The position numbers and the translations under genes were made by a program. The notes beneath the pieces are model-generated. The model saw only the letters and a program-made list of their open reading frames with translations. It ran no database searches and had not been told where the DNA came from. From Fen-1135 sp963705275 (GTDB lineage Bacteria > Desulfobacterota > Syntrophia > Syntrophales > UBA2185), in assembly GCA_963705275.1 (NCBI GenBank), contig OY970063.1, positions 992,001 through 1,056,000 of the forward strand: DNA of 64,000 nucleotides. Direction: 5' to 3'. Of the stretch, positions 26,209 to 34,488 are shown piece by piece. Every line of letters starts with the position of its first letter. Within the stretch, counting starts at the first letter, position 1.

Positions 26209-27117
26209 CTATTTCAAAGAATCAGAGACGCGAAAGGAAAACTCATTTAAGCAACCGCGCTCCAGATCAATATGGAGCATCCTGTCCCTGAAAATATTTC
26301 CTCGCCCCAACAGGATTTTCAGGACCTCCATTACTTGAAAGGCGGCAATAAGAAAAGGGGTAACACCGGGAACACCAAGAATGGCCTGCGGACTTTCCTG
26401 GTCGGTGCGTTTTTTCTCCTCGGTCCCGTAGATATTCTTAAGTCCAGGATCTCCGGGGAGAATGGTCATAATCCAGCCCTCAAAGCCGGCCAGTGTACCG
26501 TGCACCAGAGGGATCCCCAGCCTTCTTGCTGCCCCCTCCAGAAGAAACCGATCCGGAACATTATCCAGCGCATCGACTATTGCATCTGATCCCCCAAGAA
26601 TCACTTCGACATTTGAAGCATCGAGTTTAATCTGGTGGGGAAGAATCTTTACCCCCGGATTGATGTCCCCAACGGCAGAGACTGCTGCATTCGCTTTCGG
26701 ACTTCCGAGAGTGTTGACGTCGCATAGGGCCTGGCGATTCAGGTTAGTTTCATCAAAAACGTCCTGATCTACAACCGTCAGAGAGCCGATGCCAACTCTT
26801 GCGAGCAACAAAATGACATTACCGCCCAAGCCCCCCGCACCGATTACAGCGATTTTCGATTCGGCCAGTTTAAGCTGCTCTTCCGGGGATATTGCGTCCA
26901 GGTTCCGGATGTAGCGGTAAGGATAGATGCCTTCTTTCAGCATCTCTTTATAGACATCATGAACACTCACTTTATATTCATTTGCAATCATAAGGGCATC
27001 ATGGTCTTTTAGAATTTGTATATGACGCCCTGCCGGGTCCGTGACGCTTGCCGCTTTTTCCCGAATCTTCCTGTGCAGTCCTTTTTCCGTTTCCTGATTC
27101 ACTCTTTTCCTCTCCAT
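26209..27117 (-). CDS. HesA/MoeB/ThiF-type E1-like adenylyltransferase
   Basis: A 302-residue E1-like enzyme expected to adenylate the C-terminal glycine of a MoaD/ThiS-type protein. The first 75 residues are a helical extension. The Rossmann part has AVIGAGGLGGNVILLLARVG, the acidic VVDQDVFDETNLNRQ (Arg finger) and SDAIVDALDNVPDR. The CxxC zinc pairs typical of MoeB are missing. A MoaD-like gene lies close by on the opposite strand and a tungsten/molybdenum AOR gene 1.1 kb away, so pterin-dithiolene synthesis for AOR is the likely job. Confidence 0.85.
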   Translation of the reverse strand: MERKRVNQETEKGLHRKIREKAASVTDPAGRHIQILKDHDALMIANEYKVSVHDVYKEMLKEGIYPYRYIRNLDAISPEEQLKLAESKIAVIGAGGLGGNVILLLARVGIGSLTVVDQDVFDETNLNRQALCDVNTLGSPKANAAVSAVGDINPGVKILPHQIKLDASNVEVILGGSDAIVDALDNVPDRFLLEGAARRLGIPLVHGTLAGFEGWIMTILPGDPGLKNIYGTEEKKRTDQESPQAILGVPGVTPFLIAAFQVMEVLKILLGRGNIFRDRMLHIDLERGCLNEFSFRVSDSLK

Positions 27118-27278
27118 GCGGGGATTCTAAGATGACAGATATTTCATAATCCATTTCTGTCCGATGGGCAATAGGATAAATTGGTTATCCTTCTCCACCC
27201 CACAAAATGATTGAGGAATGGAGAGATAAGATTTATAATGAGCAATATATTCATAGAAAATTGCCGTTACCGGACAGT

Positions 27279-27521
27279 ATGAAAGTTGAATTAAATCTAT
27301 TTGCTTCCCTTGCGCGTTATGCGCCGGATAAAATCGGAAGCCATAGTCAGCGTATGCTCGATGTGGCCGAAGGAACAACGATAATGGGGCTTCTAAACAG
27401 CATGGAACTCCCCATTGACAAAATCAGAATGATTTTTTTGAACGGCTTGCATGCTACAGGCGATGAAGTCTTAAGAGAAGGGGACAGGGTAGGCGTCTTT
27501 CCGCCTGTAGCCGGGGGCTAA
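27279..27521 (+). CDS. MoaD/ThiS-like sulfur carrier protein
   Basis: An 80-residue beta-grasp protein ending in PPVAGG, the C-terminal Gly-Gly used for adenylation and thiocarboxylation. ATG 27279 is chosen because family homology begins with MKVELNLFASLARYAP; an in-frame ATG at 27207 would add 24 unconserved residues. It is the probable substrate of the neighbouring E1-like protein. Its 3' end overlaps the 3' end of the convergent gene by 4 bases. Confidence 0.87.
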   Translation: MKVELNLFASLARYAPDKIGSHSQRMLDVAEGTTIMGLLNSMELPIDKIRMIFLNGLHATGDEVLREGDRVGVFPPVAGG

Positions 27522-28156
27522 ATTGTTTTGACCTGTAAGAAAATATCTCCCATTCCCCAATCCATCTCTAAAAATTGTTTGAACTCAAATTGCCGGCCAT
27601 CTGCAAAGGCCTCCTTGCATCCCTTTCTAAATTCGTCTGCTTGTGTTGCAAGGATATCCTTAAGCTTGGCACTTTCAACCCAGATGCCATGCTTCAAAAA
27701 GATCGGACCCAGTTCTTGAAGCGGCATGTTGAAAAGTTTCACTAAGACCTTGCCGGACTGCATGGAAGCCGATGTTGTCTCCCCCTTACAGGAGATCTGG
27801 TCGCGCATGGCCGCATAGTAGCCGCCTTTGCGTAATACTGCCCCGGCCAAGCCCGGCATGGCGGCAGAAAGGGAAAGAGTGGTCCCATCCTCGACTGTAG
27901 CTTTCTCCACATTATCGACCACATCACCATTCAGGAATATCGTTTGTATCCTCTTTTCAAGATATTCGGGCGACAGGCCGAATTGTCCACAGAGAAATGC
28001 CTTGACGCTGCATCCGACATTTCCCTTGATCCAGAATCCGTTCTGCAAGAGCCGCGAAAAGGCAGGGATGAGGCCGGTATTCACCGTCAGCGAGATGTGT
28101 CTTGACGAGGGGTCTTTGAAGAGAGCCCTCCCATCGGATTTGTCACTATAGGCCAT
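27518..28156 (-). CDS. Uncharacterised AOR-linked protein with a MoaD-like segment
   Basis: A 212-residue soluble protein from ATG 28156 (GAGG 9 bases upstream; in-frame sequence reaches 28195). Residues about 45-105 look like a beta-grasp sulfur carrier: FLCGQFGLSPEYLEKRIQT, then IFLNGDVVDNVE, DGTTLSLS and AMPGLAGAV. The shared IFLNG and the PGLAGA in place of PPVAGG echo the MoaD-like neighbour, but here the motif is internal and lacks the terminal Gly-Gly. The C-terminal 100 residues are unlike anything I know. It directly follows the AOR gene on the same strand (83-base gap), so it probably acts in AOR maturation or as a subunit; this is inference. Confidence 0.7.
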   Translation of the reverse strand: MAYSDKSDGRALFKDPSSRHISLTVNTGLIPAFSRLLQNGFWIKGNVGCSVKAFLCGQFGLSPEYLEKRIQTIFLNGDVVDNVEKATVEDGTTLSLSAAMPGLAGAVLRKGGYYAAMRDQISCKGETTSASMQSGKVLVKLFNMPLQELGPIFLKHGIWVESAKLKDILATQADEFRKGCKEAFADGRQFEFKQFLEMDWGMGDIFLQVKTI

Positions 28157-28183
28157 CGATGACTTCCTCCTGCAAATAAACGA

Positions 28184-28212
28184 ACGGGGCGGCACGTTTC
28201 AGGCCACCCCGT
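28184..28212 (-). other. Intercistronic hairpin downstream of AOR gene
   Basis: ACGGGGCGG / GGCCACCCCGT forms a stem of about 10 pairs with one mismatch, between the AOR stop and the next gene. There is no T run on the minus strand, so it is more likely an mRNA-stability or partial attenuation hairpin than a full terminator. Confidence 0.45.
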
Positions 28213-28239
28213 CGAATACACGATCCGAGAAACTTTCAC

Positions 28240-29973
28240 CTACCAGTTGTACACCCTGTCCAGGTCTTCATCCGTCACCTGGAACGTCACATTATGGGGT
28301 GGAAGGGGTTCCTTCTTGAAATACTCGGGCAGCCGGTCATGTTTTGCCGTGAAACCCGCACGGGTATTGAAATCCCGCTCCATCTTCAGCACCTTCTTAC
28401 CGAGAGCGACCACGTCATCGGCGGTCAGGCTGAGGCCATAAAACGCATTCAGCAAATCGATCAGCGCCTGGAATGTGTCCGGCTGATCCAGGACCGCGAA
28501 GGCGATGAAAAGGCACATGCCTGTGGAGTCAATGGCCGCAGTGGCGATCTGAAGATTTCTGGAGAGGTCGATCTGCCCTTCCGGCTTAAGTGGATCCACG
28601 TATCCTCCCACCTTGAGGATATTCGTGGCGACAGCATATCCGGCCGTGTGATCGGCGCCCATGGTGCTCGTGGCATAGGTAACCCCGATGCCCTGAATCG
28701 CCCGCGGATCGTACGCCGGCATGGCCTGCCCCTTGACGACGGGTACCCGCTCGATGCCGAACACCTTCCCGGTCACAGCGGCCCCGTTCCCCAGTATGCG
28801 TCCGAGGTCCGTGCCCTTCCCCACTTCCTTAACGAGCCTGATGGCCGCCTCGGCATCGCCGAACTTCGCCAGACCCGCCTCCATGGCCACTCCTATGGTC
28901 GCTCCCATCTCGATGGTATCAATACCAAAATCGTCATCCAGGCGGTCAAGATTAGCTATCGCATCCAGGTCGTCGATCCCGCAGTTTGCGCCGTGGGCCC
29001 AGACCGTCTCATATTCCACCTGCTTGGTCAGGTAATGACCGTCTTTGTCTGTGTATACCCCCGAACATTGAATCACGCACCCCCGGTGACAACCATGCGT
29101 GGGAATGCCGCCGCGTGCCTTCTCTGTTTCAGCCTGCGTTTCGCCGCTGATCTTGGAGGTGCCGATAAAGCGGCCCCACTGGAAGTTATGGGTCGGATAT
29201 GCTCCCGCTTCATTGATCACGTTTGCCAGTATGTTGGTTCCAAACGCGGGAAGCCCCTCACCGGTAACCGGATGTTTCCTGAGACCATCAACAAATGCCT
29301 TATTCGCAGTTCTCAGCTTCTCGGGATCTTTGGCAACGCGATTCGACAAACCCGTGTCGTCAAGTACTATGACCTTTACTCCCTTGGAGCCCATAACTGC
29401 CCCGGGACCGCCTCTCCCGGCATGGCGGGTAGGCCGTTGTTCCATATCGGTAAATGCCACCGAGGCGGCGGACATCTTCATTTCGCCCGCAGGTCCGATG
29501 GAGATGCACGCGATCTTGTCGCCATACTCCTTCTTCATCTTTTCTACCAGGTCATAATTGCCGAGCATGCAGAGGCTGCTGTCGGGTGTTATCTTCACAC
29601 CGTCTTTGTTGATGAAGATCTTATAGAGATTGCCTTCTTTGGGTTTTCCTTCCAGGATGATTGCCTCATAGCCCAATCTCGCCAGCACCTGGGAGGCCTG
29701 TCCTCCGGAGTTGGACTCTTTGATCCCGCCTGTCAACGGGCTCTTGCAGCCCACTGAAATGCGCCCGGATTGGGCGGCAGCCGTTCCGCTCAGCAATCCC
29801 GGTGCGATAACGAGTTTATTGTCTTCGCTCAATGGATGACACAGCGGGGGCACTTCCTTGGAAATAACGGAGGAGGTAAGCGCCCTTCCTCCTAATCCGG
29901 CATAGTCCCCCGATGGAACGACACTAACTTTTGGGCCGCCACTGGCCCCCATATCGATTCTGAGAATGCTCAT
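28240..29973 (-). CDS. aor: Tungsten/molybdenum aldehyde:ferredoxin oxidoreductase
   Basis: A 577-residue enzyme oxidising aldehydes to acids (or the reverse) with ferredoxin, using a bis-pyranopterin tungsten cofactor and one 4Fe-4S cluster. The N-terminal domain contains GRISVGCKSPLTGGIKESNSGG; cluster ligands are in CHRGCVIQC (about residues 294-302) plus a late Cys in DSTGMCLF; pterin-binding stretches include DDFGIDTIEMG. Length is slightly below the Pyrococcus AOR (about 605). MoaD-like and E1-like genes lie just beyond, as expected for a pterin enzyme. It points to anaerobic metabolism of acids and aldehydes. Confidence 0.93.
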   Translation of the reverse strand: MSILRIDMGASGGPKVSVVPSGDYAGLGGRALTSSVISKEVPPLCHPLSEDNKLVIAPGLLSGTAAAQSGRISVGCKSPLTGGIKESNSGGQASQVLARLGYEAIILEGKPKEGNLYKIFINKDGVKITPDSSLCMLGNYDLVEKMKKEYGDKIACISIGPAGEMKMSAASVAFTDMEQRPTRHAGRGGPGAVMGSKGVKVIVLDDTGLSNRVAKDPEKLRTANKAFVDGLRKHPVTGEGLPAFGTNILANVINEAGAYPTHNFQWGRFIGTSKISGETQAETEKARGGIPTHGCHRGCVIQCSGVYTDKDGHYLTKQVEYETVWAHGANCGIDDLDAIANLDRLDDDFGIDTIEMGATIGVAMEAGLAKFGDAEAAIRLVKEVGKGTDLGRILGNGAAVTGKVFGIERVPVVKGQAMPAYDPRAIQGIGVTYATSTMGADHTAGYAVATNILKVGGYVDPLKPEGQIDLSRNLQIATAAIDSTGMCLFIAFAVLDQPDTFQALIDLLNAFYGLSLTADDVVALGKKVLKMERDFNTRAGFTAKHDRLPEYFKKEPLPPHNVTFQVTDEDLDRVYNW

Positions 29974-30290
29974 ATTCGCCCTCCTTTCCCGGTGATGTCT
30001 CGCGAAAACTCAAGGACGCGCCCGTCCTGAATCCTGGCAAGAGTTATGATAAACAAAGGGTCAATCAACTACCCTGACTCTAGTAAATTAAGACCATGAA
30101 AAGAAGAAAATCCTTGATAAGGGAGACACACTATTATCTATATTCTATCTATGCGGCATAGCTTGTCAATATGTCAGAAAACACATAACCGCGGGGATCA
30201 TGTGGAGATGATGCCTATCCGTTCATGTTCAGAGAAAGTTCGAAAAATTTCTTGACAAGAACAATTATTAGATTATAATGATTCTAAAGT
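29974..30290. promoter_or_regulatory. Divergent promoter region of AOR and perR
   Basis: A 317-base AT-rich gap between the divergently transcribed AOR gene and the perR-rubrerythrin operon. It contains the PerR promoter described separately near its right end. Nothing else (no gene, no RNA) is recognised. Confidence 0.5.
30252..30287 (+). promoter_or_regulatory. perR promoter with PerR/Fur-type operator
   Basis: TTGACA (30252-30257) and TATAAT (30274-30279), 16 bases apart. The -10 lies inside an imperfect palindrome TTAGATTATAATGATTCTAA (30268-30287), close to the PerR box TTATAATNATTATAA. This predicts autoregulation of the perR-rubrerythrin operon by metal-bound PerR. Confidence 0.75.
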
Positions 30291-30299
30291 GTGAGAAAC

Positions 30300-30719
30300 A
30301 TGTTAATGAAGCTCAGAAAAAAGAAATACCCTATGAGACTTACCCCTCAGAGGCTTGCCATCCTCGAATACCTTGAGGGGAATAAGGCGCATCCGTCGGC
30401 GAGCGACATATATAAGGCAGTGTCTGAAAAGCAGCCAATGATGTCCTTTGCAACCGTATACAATACCCTCGAGGCCTTGAGGGGTAAGAAGCAGGTTCTC
30501 GAATTGTCGATTGATCCTCAAAAAAAACGCTTTGATCCGAATACAGAACCGCACCACCATCTGATATGCATGGAATGCAAGACGATTGCAGATATTCATC
30601 ACGATTTTGCGCTCGCTTTAACGGATGGTGAAAGGTGCGATTTCGAAATAATAGGAAACCATGTCGATTTTTACGGAGTCTGCTCGAAGTGTAGGAGAAA
30701 GCGCAAGTTCAAAATATAA
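30300..30719 (+). CDS. perR: PerR-type peroxide-sensing Fur family regulator
   Basis: About 139 residues. The N-terminal winged helix reads RLTPQRLAILEYLEG and FATVYNTLEALR; the metal-sensing region reads KKRFDPNTEPHHHL and ADIHHD, with Asp at the positions equivalent to the PerR-defining Asp85 and Asp104; two CxxC pairs (CMEC, CSKC) form the structural zinc site. Starts at GTG 30291, ATG 30300 or ATG 30306 are all possible; the promoter -10 is so close that the transcript is nearly leaderless. Rubrerythrin follows after 18 bases. Confidence 0.9.
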   Translation: MLMKLRKKKYPMRLTPQRLAILEYLEGNKAHPSASDIYKAVSEKQPMMSFATVYNTLEALRGKKQVLELSIDPQKKRFDPNTEPHHHLICMECKTIADIHHDFALALTDGERCDFEIIGNHVDFYGVCSKCRRKRKFKI

Positions 30720-30737
30720 TCTTCAGGAGGTGGAATA

Positions 30738-31235
30738 ATGTCCAAGACAGAACAGTATTTGAAAGAAGCATTTGCGGGTGAGTCTCAGGCTAATCGCAGG
30801 TACCTCGCCTTTGCAGCCAAAGCTGACCAGGAAGGCCATACCCAGGTTGCACGTCTCTTCCGGGCCGCGGCGGAGGCTGAAACGATCCACGCTCACAGTC
30901 ATCTTCGGGCGCTTGATGGGATAAAGAGCACCAGGGAGAATCTTCTGGAGGCCGTTGCCGGCGAGACCCATGAATTTACGAAGATGTATCCGGAGATGAT
31001 CGAAGCGGCTAAGGCAGAAGGACATAAGGTGGGCCTTAGATCATTCAGCTATGCCAATGAGGTGGAGAAAATTCATGCACGGCTCTATCAGAGTATATTG
31101 GACAGCCTGGGGACGTCTCAGGATTCTTATCCCTATTACGTCTGTCCCGTCTGCGGGATGACGTCGGAGAAGGAAGCGCCGGCGATATGTCCGGTATGCG
31201 GAGCCAAGGGATCATCGTTCCGGCGGGTTGATTGA
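30738..31235 (+). CDS. Rubrerythrin
   Basis: A 165-residue diiron peroxidase that reduces hydrogen peroxide in anaerobes. The ferritin-like helices carry Glu/His ligands (AGESQANRRY, AEAETIHAHSH, AGETHEFTKMY, YANEVEKIHARLY); the C-terminal rubredoxin domain has CPVCGM and CPVCGAKGSSF. It lies immediately downstream of perR with AGGAGG before the start, so it is a direct part of the peroxide regulon. Confidence 0.96.
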   Translation: MSKTEQYLKEAFAGESQANRRYLAFAAKADQEGHTQVARLFRAAAEAETIHAHSHLRALDGIKSTRENLLEAVAGETHEFTKMYPEMIEAAKAEGHKVGLRSFSYANEVEKIHARLYQSILDSLGTSQDSYPYYVCPVCGMTSEKEAPAICPVCGAKGSSFRRVD

Positions 31236-31285
31236 TCGTTGATGCCCCGGAACATTCCAACACAGTCTCCAAAAGTGACAGAAAC

Positions 31286-31612
31286 ATGGAAATAGAATAT
31301 CTGCCCATATTCCTCGAGGAAAGGAATGGACGTGTGAAAGGAACCTGGATGCACGTCGATGCGCGCATTGATGCGAGGATCATGCCTCTTGCCTACACCT
31401 CCGATCTCGGCATTTTCAGGCTCATGGTGGGTAATATTGATGCCGCGGCGGGTGCGCTTAAGAAGAAGGGGCTGATCATCAGGCGGACGGCCGATGCCGT
31501 AGAAGTAGTTCCGGACGGGTCATGCGGACTCCTGGACATTCTTGCAATGCTAGCGGACTGCGGTATCGATACTGAATTGACGGGCATCATACCGGGGATA
31601 TATCAGGGCTGA
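31286..31612 (+). CDS. ACT domain-like small regulatory protein
   Basis: A 108-residue protein. The second half (YTSDLGIFRLMVGNIDAAAG, then CGLLDILAMLADCGID) follows the strand-helix pattern of amino-acid-binding ACT domains. The ATG at 31286 is chosen over the in-frame codon at 31232, which overlaps the rubrerythrin stop and adds unconserved sequence. It is the third gene after perR and may be co-transcribed. The ligand is unknown. Confidence 0.65.
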   Translation: MEIEYLPIFLEERNGRVKGTWMHVDARIDARIMPLAYTSDLGIFRLMVGNIDAAAGALKKKGLIIRRTADAVEVVPDGSCGLLDILAMLADCGIDTELTGIIPGIYQG

Positions 31613-31652
31613 TGATATCCATTCCTTCCTGTATGGGGGGCATGGACTTAAA

Positions 31653-32888
31653 TCACGCATTACGGCCACGGTAGAGATCGGCCTGGTAAATTTCCGCCAG
31701 GGGCCGCCTGGGCCATTCTTTTTCCGTCAGAAAATGGATATACTTTAGCGTGACAAACCCATCGAACCAGCGGTGAAAAGCTGCGAGTAATGCATCCCTG
31801 GTCTTATACTGCCCCTGAAAACGTCCCCAGATCTCCCGAAATCCGCGACTCTCCAGAAATTCCCTGGTGGCGGGACTCGTAAGCTCTGCGTAAATTCGGT
31901 CACCCCCGGCATCAGGATAAGCGGATAGCGCCTTAAGGAGCTCGCGCAGATAGACGAACACCCGGAAATCATACACCAGGAGGGCCTCACCGCCCTTGAG
32001 TGTCGCTTCAGCAATGCGTTTGCCGGTACCGAATGGCACACGCCGGGAGATGCGGGCCGAGGGAAAGACCATGGTCTTATTTATTTCGCAGATGCCCCCA
32101 GTTTTTGCGAGCTCCACGCAGAAGTAAAAGTCCTCTCCCGCCTGCCTGCGCGCCGCAAAACCGTTGGCCCGAATATAACCGGAAGCGCTAAAGCAGATGC
32201 AGGAGCCAATGGTGTGAAAGGCGTAAGGTGACCCGGCCCAGCGGAGACCTTCGACATAGTAATTCAAAAATGCCTCGTATTCGTCAATGGCAGCCTGTAT
32301 CTCGGCCGAGTCTGCCTTTTGGTGTTTGAAAGAAATAACCCCTCCCGCGCAACCGCTCCTCATGAGCTCAAGGCCGGCAACCTTCAGGTAATAGGGGGAT
32401 ACTATTGTATCCGCATCAAGACTGAAGAAAATAAAGTCATCGAGGGCTATCGGTTTCTGCAATCCCGATAAAAAGGCAAGCACACTATCACACCCGATCT
32501 TTCGGGCAAGCCCGACACCGCCCCAGTGGGGAAGTTCATGCCCGGGCGACGATGCATCTATCCAGGCGAGCGAAAACGCAACATTCGCACCTTCATCTTC
32601 CAGCCATTTCAAGGTCAGCGCGTTATTTTCAATCTGGTCCACCGCGTGGCCGAATTCCGGCGGGCGATTATTCACGACTACCAATATAAGTGTGTCGTAG
32701 AGAATCTCTGCCGGCGCACTGCTCGACAGAGATTCGATTGTCAAGGGCAGATGCTCCCGTTCTGCCAACGCCGGGATCACTACTGCCCGCCGGTAGGTCC
32801 GGCTGCGGTCAAAATATCCCGTAATCGGCCGGGCGGCCGCCTTCTTCTCCATATATTTCATTTGAGATCCTGTATCGCGCTGTTTCAT
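31653..32888 (-). CDS. Family 2 glycosyltransferase-like protein
   Basis: About 411 residues with a GT-A nucleotide-sugar-binding fold: AVVIPALAEREHLPLTIESL at the N-terminus, SLDADTIVSPYYL with the DXD motif, and a QAGEDFYFCVELAK acceptor-side motif. No membrane helix. The start is uncertain: ATG 32888, 32861 or 32852 all fit; the open frame to 32960 runs into the lexA promoter and is unlikely. It is divergent from lexA. Sugar donor and acceptor unknown. Confidence 0.8.
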   Translation of the reverse strand: MKQRDTGSQMKYMEKKAAARPITGYFDRSRTYRRAVVIPALAEREHLPLTIESLSSSAPAEILYDTLILVVVNNRPPEFGHAVDQIENNALTLKWLEDEGANVAFSLAWIDASSPGHELPHWGGVGLARKIGCDSVLAFLSGLQKPIALDDFIFFSLDADTIVSPYYLKVAGLELMRSGCAGGVISFKHQKADSAEIQAAIDEYEAFLNYYVEGLRWAGSPYAFHTIGSCICFSASGYIRANGFAARRQAGEDFYFCVELAKTGGICEINKTMVFPSARISRRVPFGTGKRIAEATLKGGEALLVYDFRVFVYLRELLKALSAYPDAGGDRIYAELTSPATREFLESRGFREIWGRFQGQYKTRDALLAAFHRWFDGFVTLKYIHFLTEKEWPRRPLAEIYQADLYRGRNA

Positions 32889-32953
32889 AACCTGCGACTC
32901 ATTATCATGCCGGTGCTCATGGGAGCAATGCAGAATTGCCGAGAAAATTCTTC

Positions 32954-32983
32954 TTGACATTAGAACGTCGGTTCTACTACAAT
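32954..32983 (+). promoter_or_regulatory. lexA promoter with LexA operator
   Basis: TTGACA (32954-32959) and TACAAT (32978-32983) flank the perfect palindrome TAGAAC-GTCG-GTTCTA (32961-32976). The operator occupies the spacer as in the dinB promoter at 7754. This implies LexA autoregulation and defines the SOS box of this organism. Confidence 0.9.
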
Positions 32984-33013
32984 GCAGGCATGGAAGAAAA
33001 GAAGCGAACGATC

Positions 33014-33580
33014 ATGACCGTAGAGAAATCAATTGCCGCCTTTTTCCGGGAGAACAGGCGGATGCCGACCTATTCCGAGATGATCGATCTTCTCGGGGTA
33101 AAGTCAAAGAGCGTCGTCCATTTCTGGATAAACAAGCTCCTTGCCAAGGGATTGCTGGAAAAGGATTCGCGGGGGTTTTTGAAGCCGACGCGTCGCTCGC
33201 TGGCGCTGCCTATGGTCGGAGATGTTGCCGCCGGCTTCCCCTCTCCCGCCGAAGAAGAACTCCGTGACGTCATCTCCTTTGATGAGTACCTTATCACGCG
33301 CCCGGGTTCTTCCTTTATTCTCACTGTCAGCGGCGACTCCATGACGGGAGCGGGCATTATGGAAGGCGACCTCGTCATTGTGGAAAGGGATCGTGAACCG
33401 CGAAACGGTGATATTGTGATTGCCGAAGTGGATGGTAAGTGGACGATTAAATACTTCAGGAAAGAAGGAAAAAATATTATCCTCGAGGCAGCCAATCCAA
33501 AATATAAGACCATAAAACCAAAATCGGAACTGCGCCTGGGCGGCGTAGTTACCGCAGTAATAAGAAAATATCACCGATAG
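33014..33580 (+). CDS. lexA: LexA repressor
   Basis: About 188 residues. The N-terminal winged helix contains YSEMIDLLGVKSKSVVHFWINKL; the hinge has the Ala-Gly cleavage site in GDVAAGFPSPAEEE; the serine-lysine peptidase domain has VSGDSMTGAGIMEGD (catalytic Ser) and the Lys in VDGKWTIKYF. ATG 33014 is preferred because ATG 32990 would lie at the expected transcription start; the two differ by 8 residues. RecA-stimulated self-cleavage relieves repression of lexA itself and dinB. Confidence 0.93.
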   Translation: MTVEKSIAAFFRENRRMPTYSEMIDLLGVKSKSVVHFWINKLLAKGLLEKDSRGFLKPTRRSLALPMVGDVAAGFPSPAEEELRDVISFDEYLITRPGSSFILTVSGDSMTGAGIMEGDLVIVERDREPRNGDIVIAEVDGKWTIKYFRKEGKNIILEAANPKYKTIKPKSELRLGGVVTAVIRKYHR

Positions 33581-33606
33581 ATTTATTCCCCTTCTCTGCC
33601 TTCAGG

Positions 33607-34413
33607 ATGAGAATGATACTCGTTAAATTCATATTGTTAGTAATTCTGGGTTTCATTGTCGGCTGCGGCGTCTTCTACTTTCGCCAGGAGAACATGATTT
33701 TTTATCCTGAAGCCCTCCCGCCCGATTTCCAGTACAGCTTCCCTGCCCGTTTTGAAGAAGTTACTCTCAGTGTTGACGGCGCTGCCATTAATGCCTTGCA
33801 TTTCACGACCGACAATCCAAAAGGGGTCATTATCTATTTTCACGGCAATGCGGGAAACCTCCGTGGCTGGGGTGAAGTTGCCCTTGATTTCACAGGACTA
33901 AGCTACGATGTGCTGATACCGGATTACAGGGGGTACGGAAAAAGTACGGGCAGGATACAGAGCGAAGGAATGCTGCACCGCGATGCGGCAGTTGCTTACA
34001 ACTATCTAAAAGACCGTTATATCGAAAATCAAATCATTATCTATGGAAGATCAATAGGGACGGGGATTGCAGCCTATCTGGCAAAAGAGACCAGACCGCG
34101 CATGCTTATTTTGGAGTCGCCGATGTTCAACATGCAGGACCTCGCCAAGTACCACTATACTTTCATGCCGGCGATGCTCGTATCATTGATCCTGAAATAT
34201 CCAATGCGCACAGACTTGTGGATTGCCGATCTCCCCTGCCCCGTTTATTTATTTCACGGCACAGCAGACGACATCGTTCCCTACAGTTCGAGTGAGAGGC
34301 TCATTAAACTGATTAAGACAGATGGAAGGCTGATCACAATACCCGGCGGCGGACATAACAATCTAAGCGACTTCCCTCTCTATCATGAAGAGCTGGAACG
34401 TATCCTGAAGTAG
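33607..34413 (+). CDS. Membrane-anchored alpha/beta hydrolase
   Basis: A 268-residue hydrolase of the BEM46/ABHD13-like group. N-terminal membrane anchor at residues 5-24 (with a Cys in VGCGVFYF), oxyanion region IIYFHGNAGN, nucleophile in YGRSIGTG, Asp in HGTADDIVP and His in GGGHNNL; the catalytic triad is complete. Probable serine esterase or lipase facing the periplasm. Starts 26 bases after the lexA stop; could be read through from lexA. Confidence 0.87.
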   Translation: MRMILVKFILLVILGFIVGCGVFYFRQENMIFYPEALPPDFQYSFPARFEEVTLSVDGAAINALHFTTDNPKGVIIYFHGNAGNLRGWGEVALDFTGLSYDVLIPDYRGYGKSTGRIQSEGMLHRDAAVAYNYLKDRYIENQIIIYGRSIGTGIAAYLAKETRPRMLILESPMFNMQDLAKYHYTFMPAMLVSLILKYPMRTDLWIADLPCPVYLFHGTADDIVPYSSSERLIKLIKTDGRLITIPGGGHNNLSDFPLYHEELERILK

Positions 34414-34488
34414 AAGATCTATCCCGGGAGCACGACGTCAACTAATTGCTATGGCTCCCCATGGTACTCCCATGATAAAGGGAAAAAT

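Noticed and set aside
28294..29757. Long 487-codon frame on the plus strand
   Set aside because: It is exactly antisense to the well-supported AOR gene and has no recognisable domain; long antisense frames are common opposite GC-rich coding sequence.
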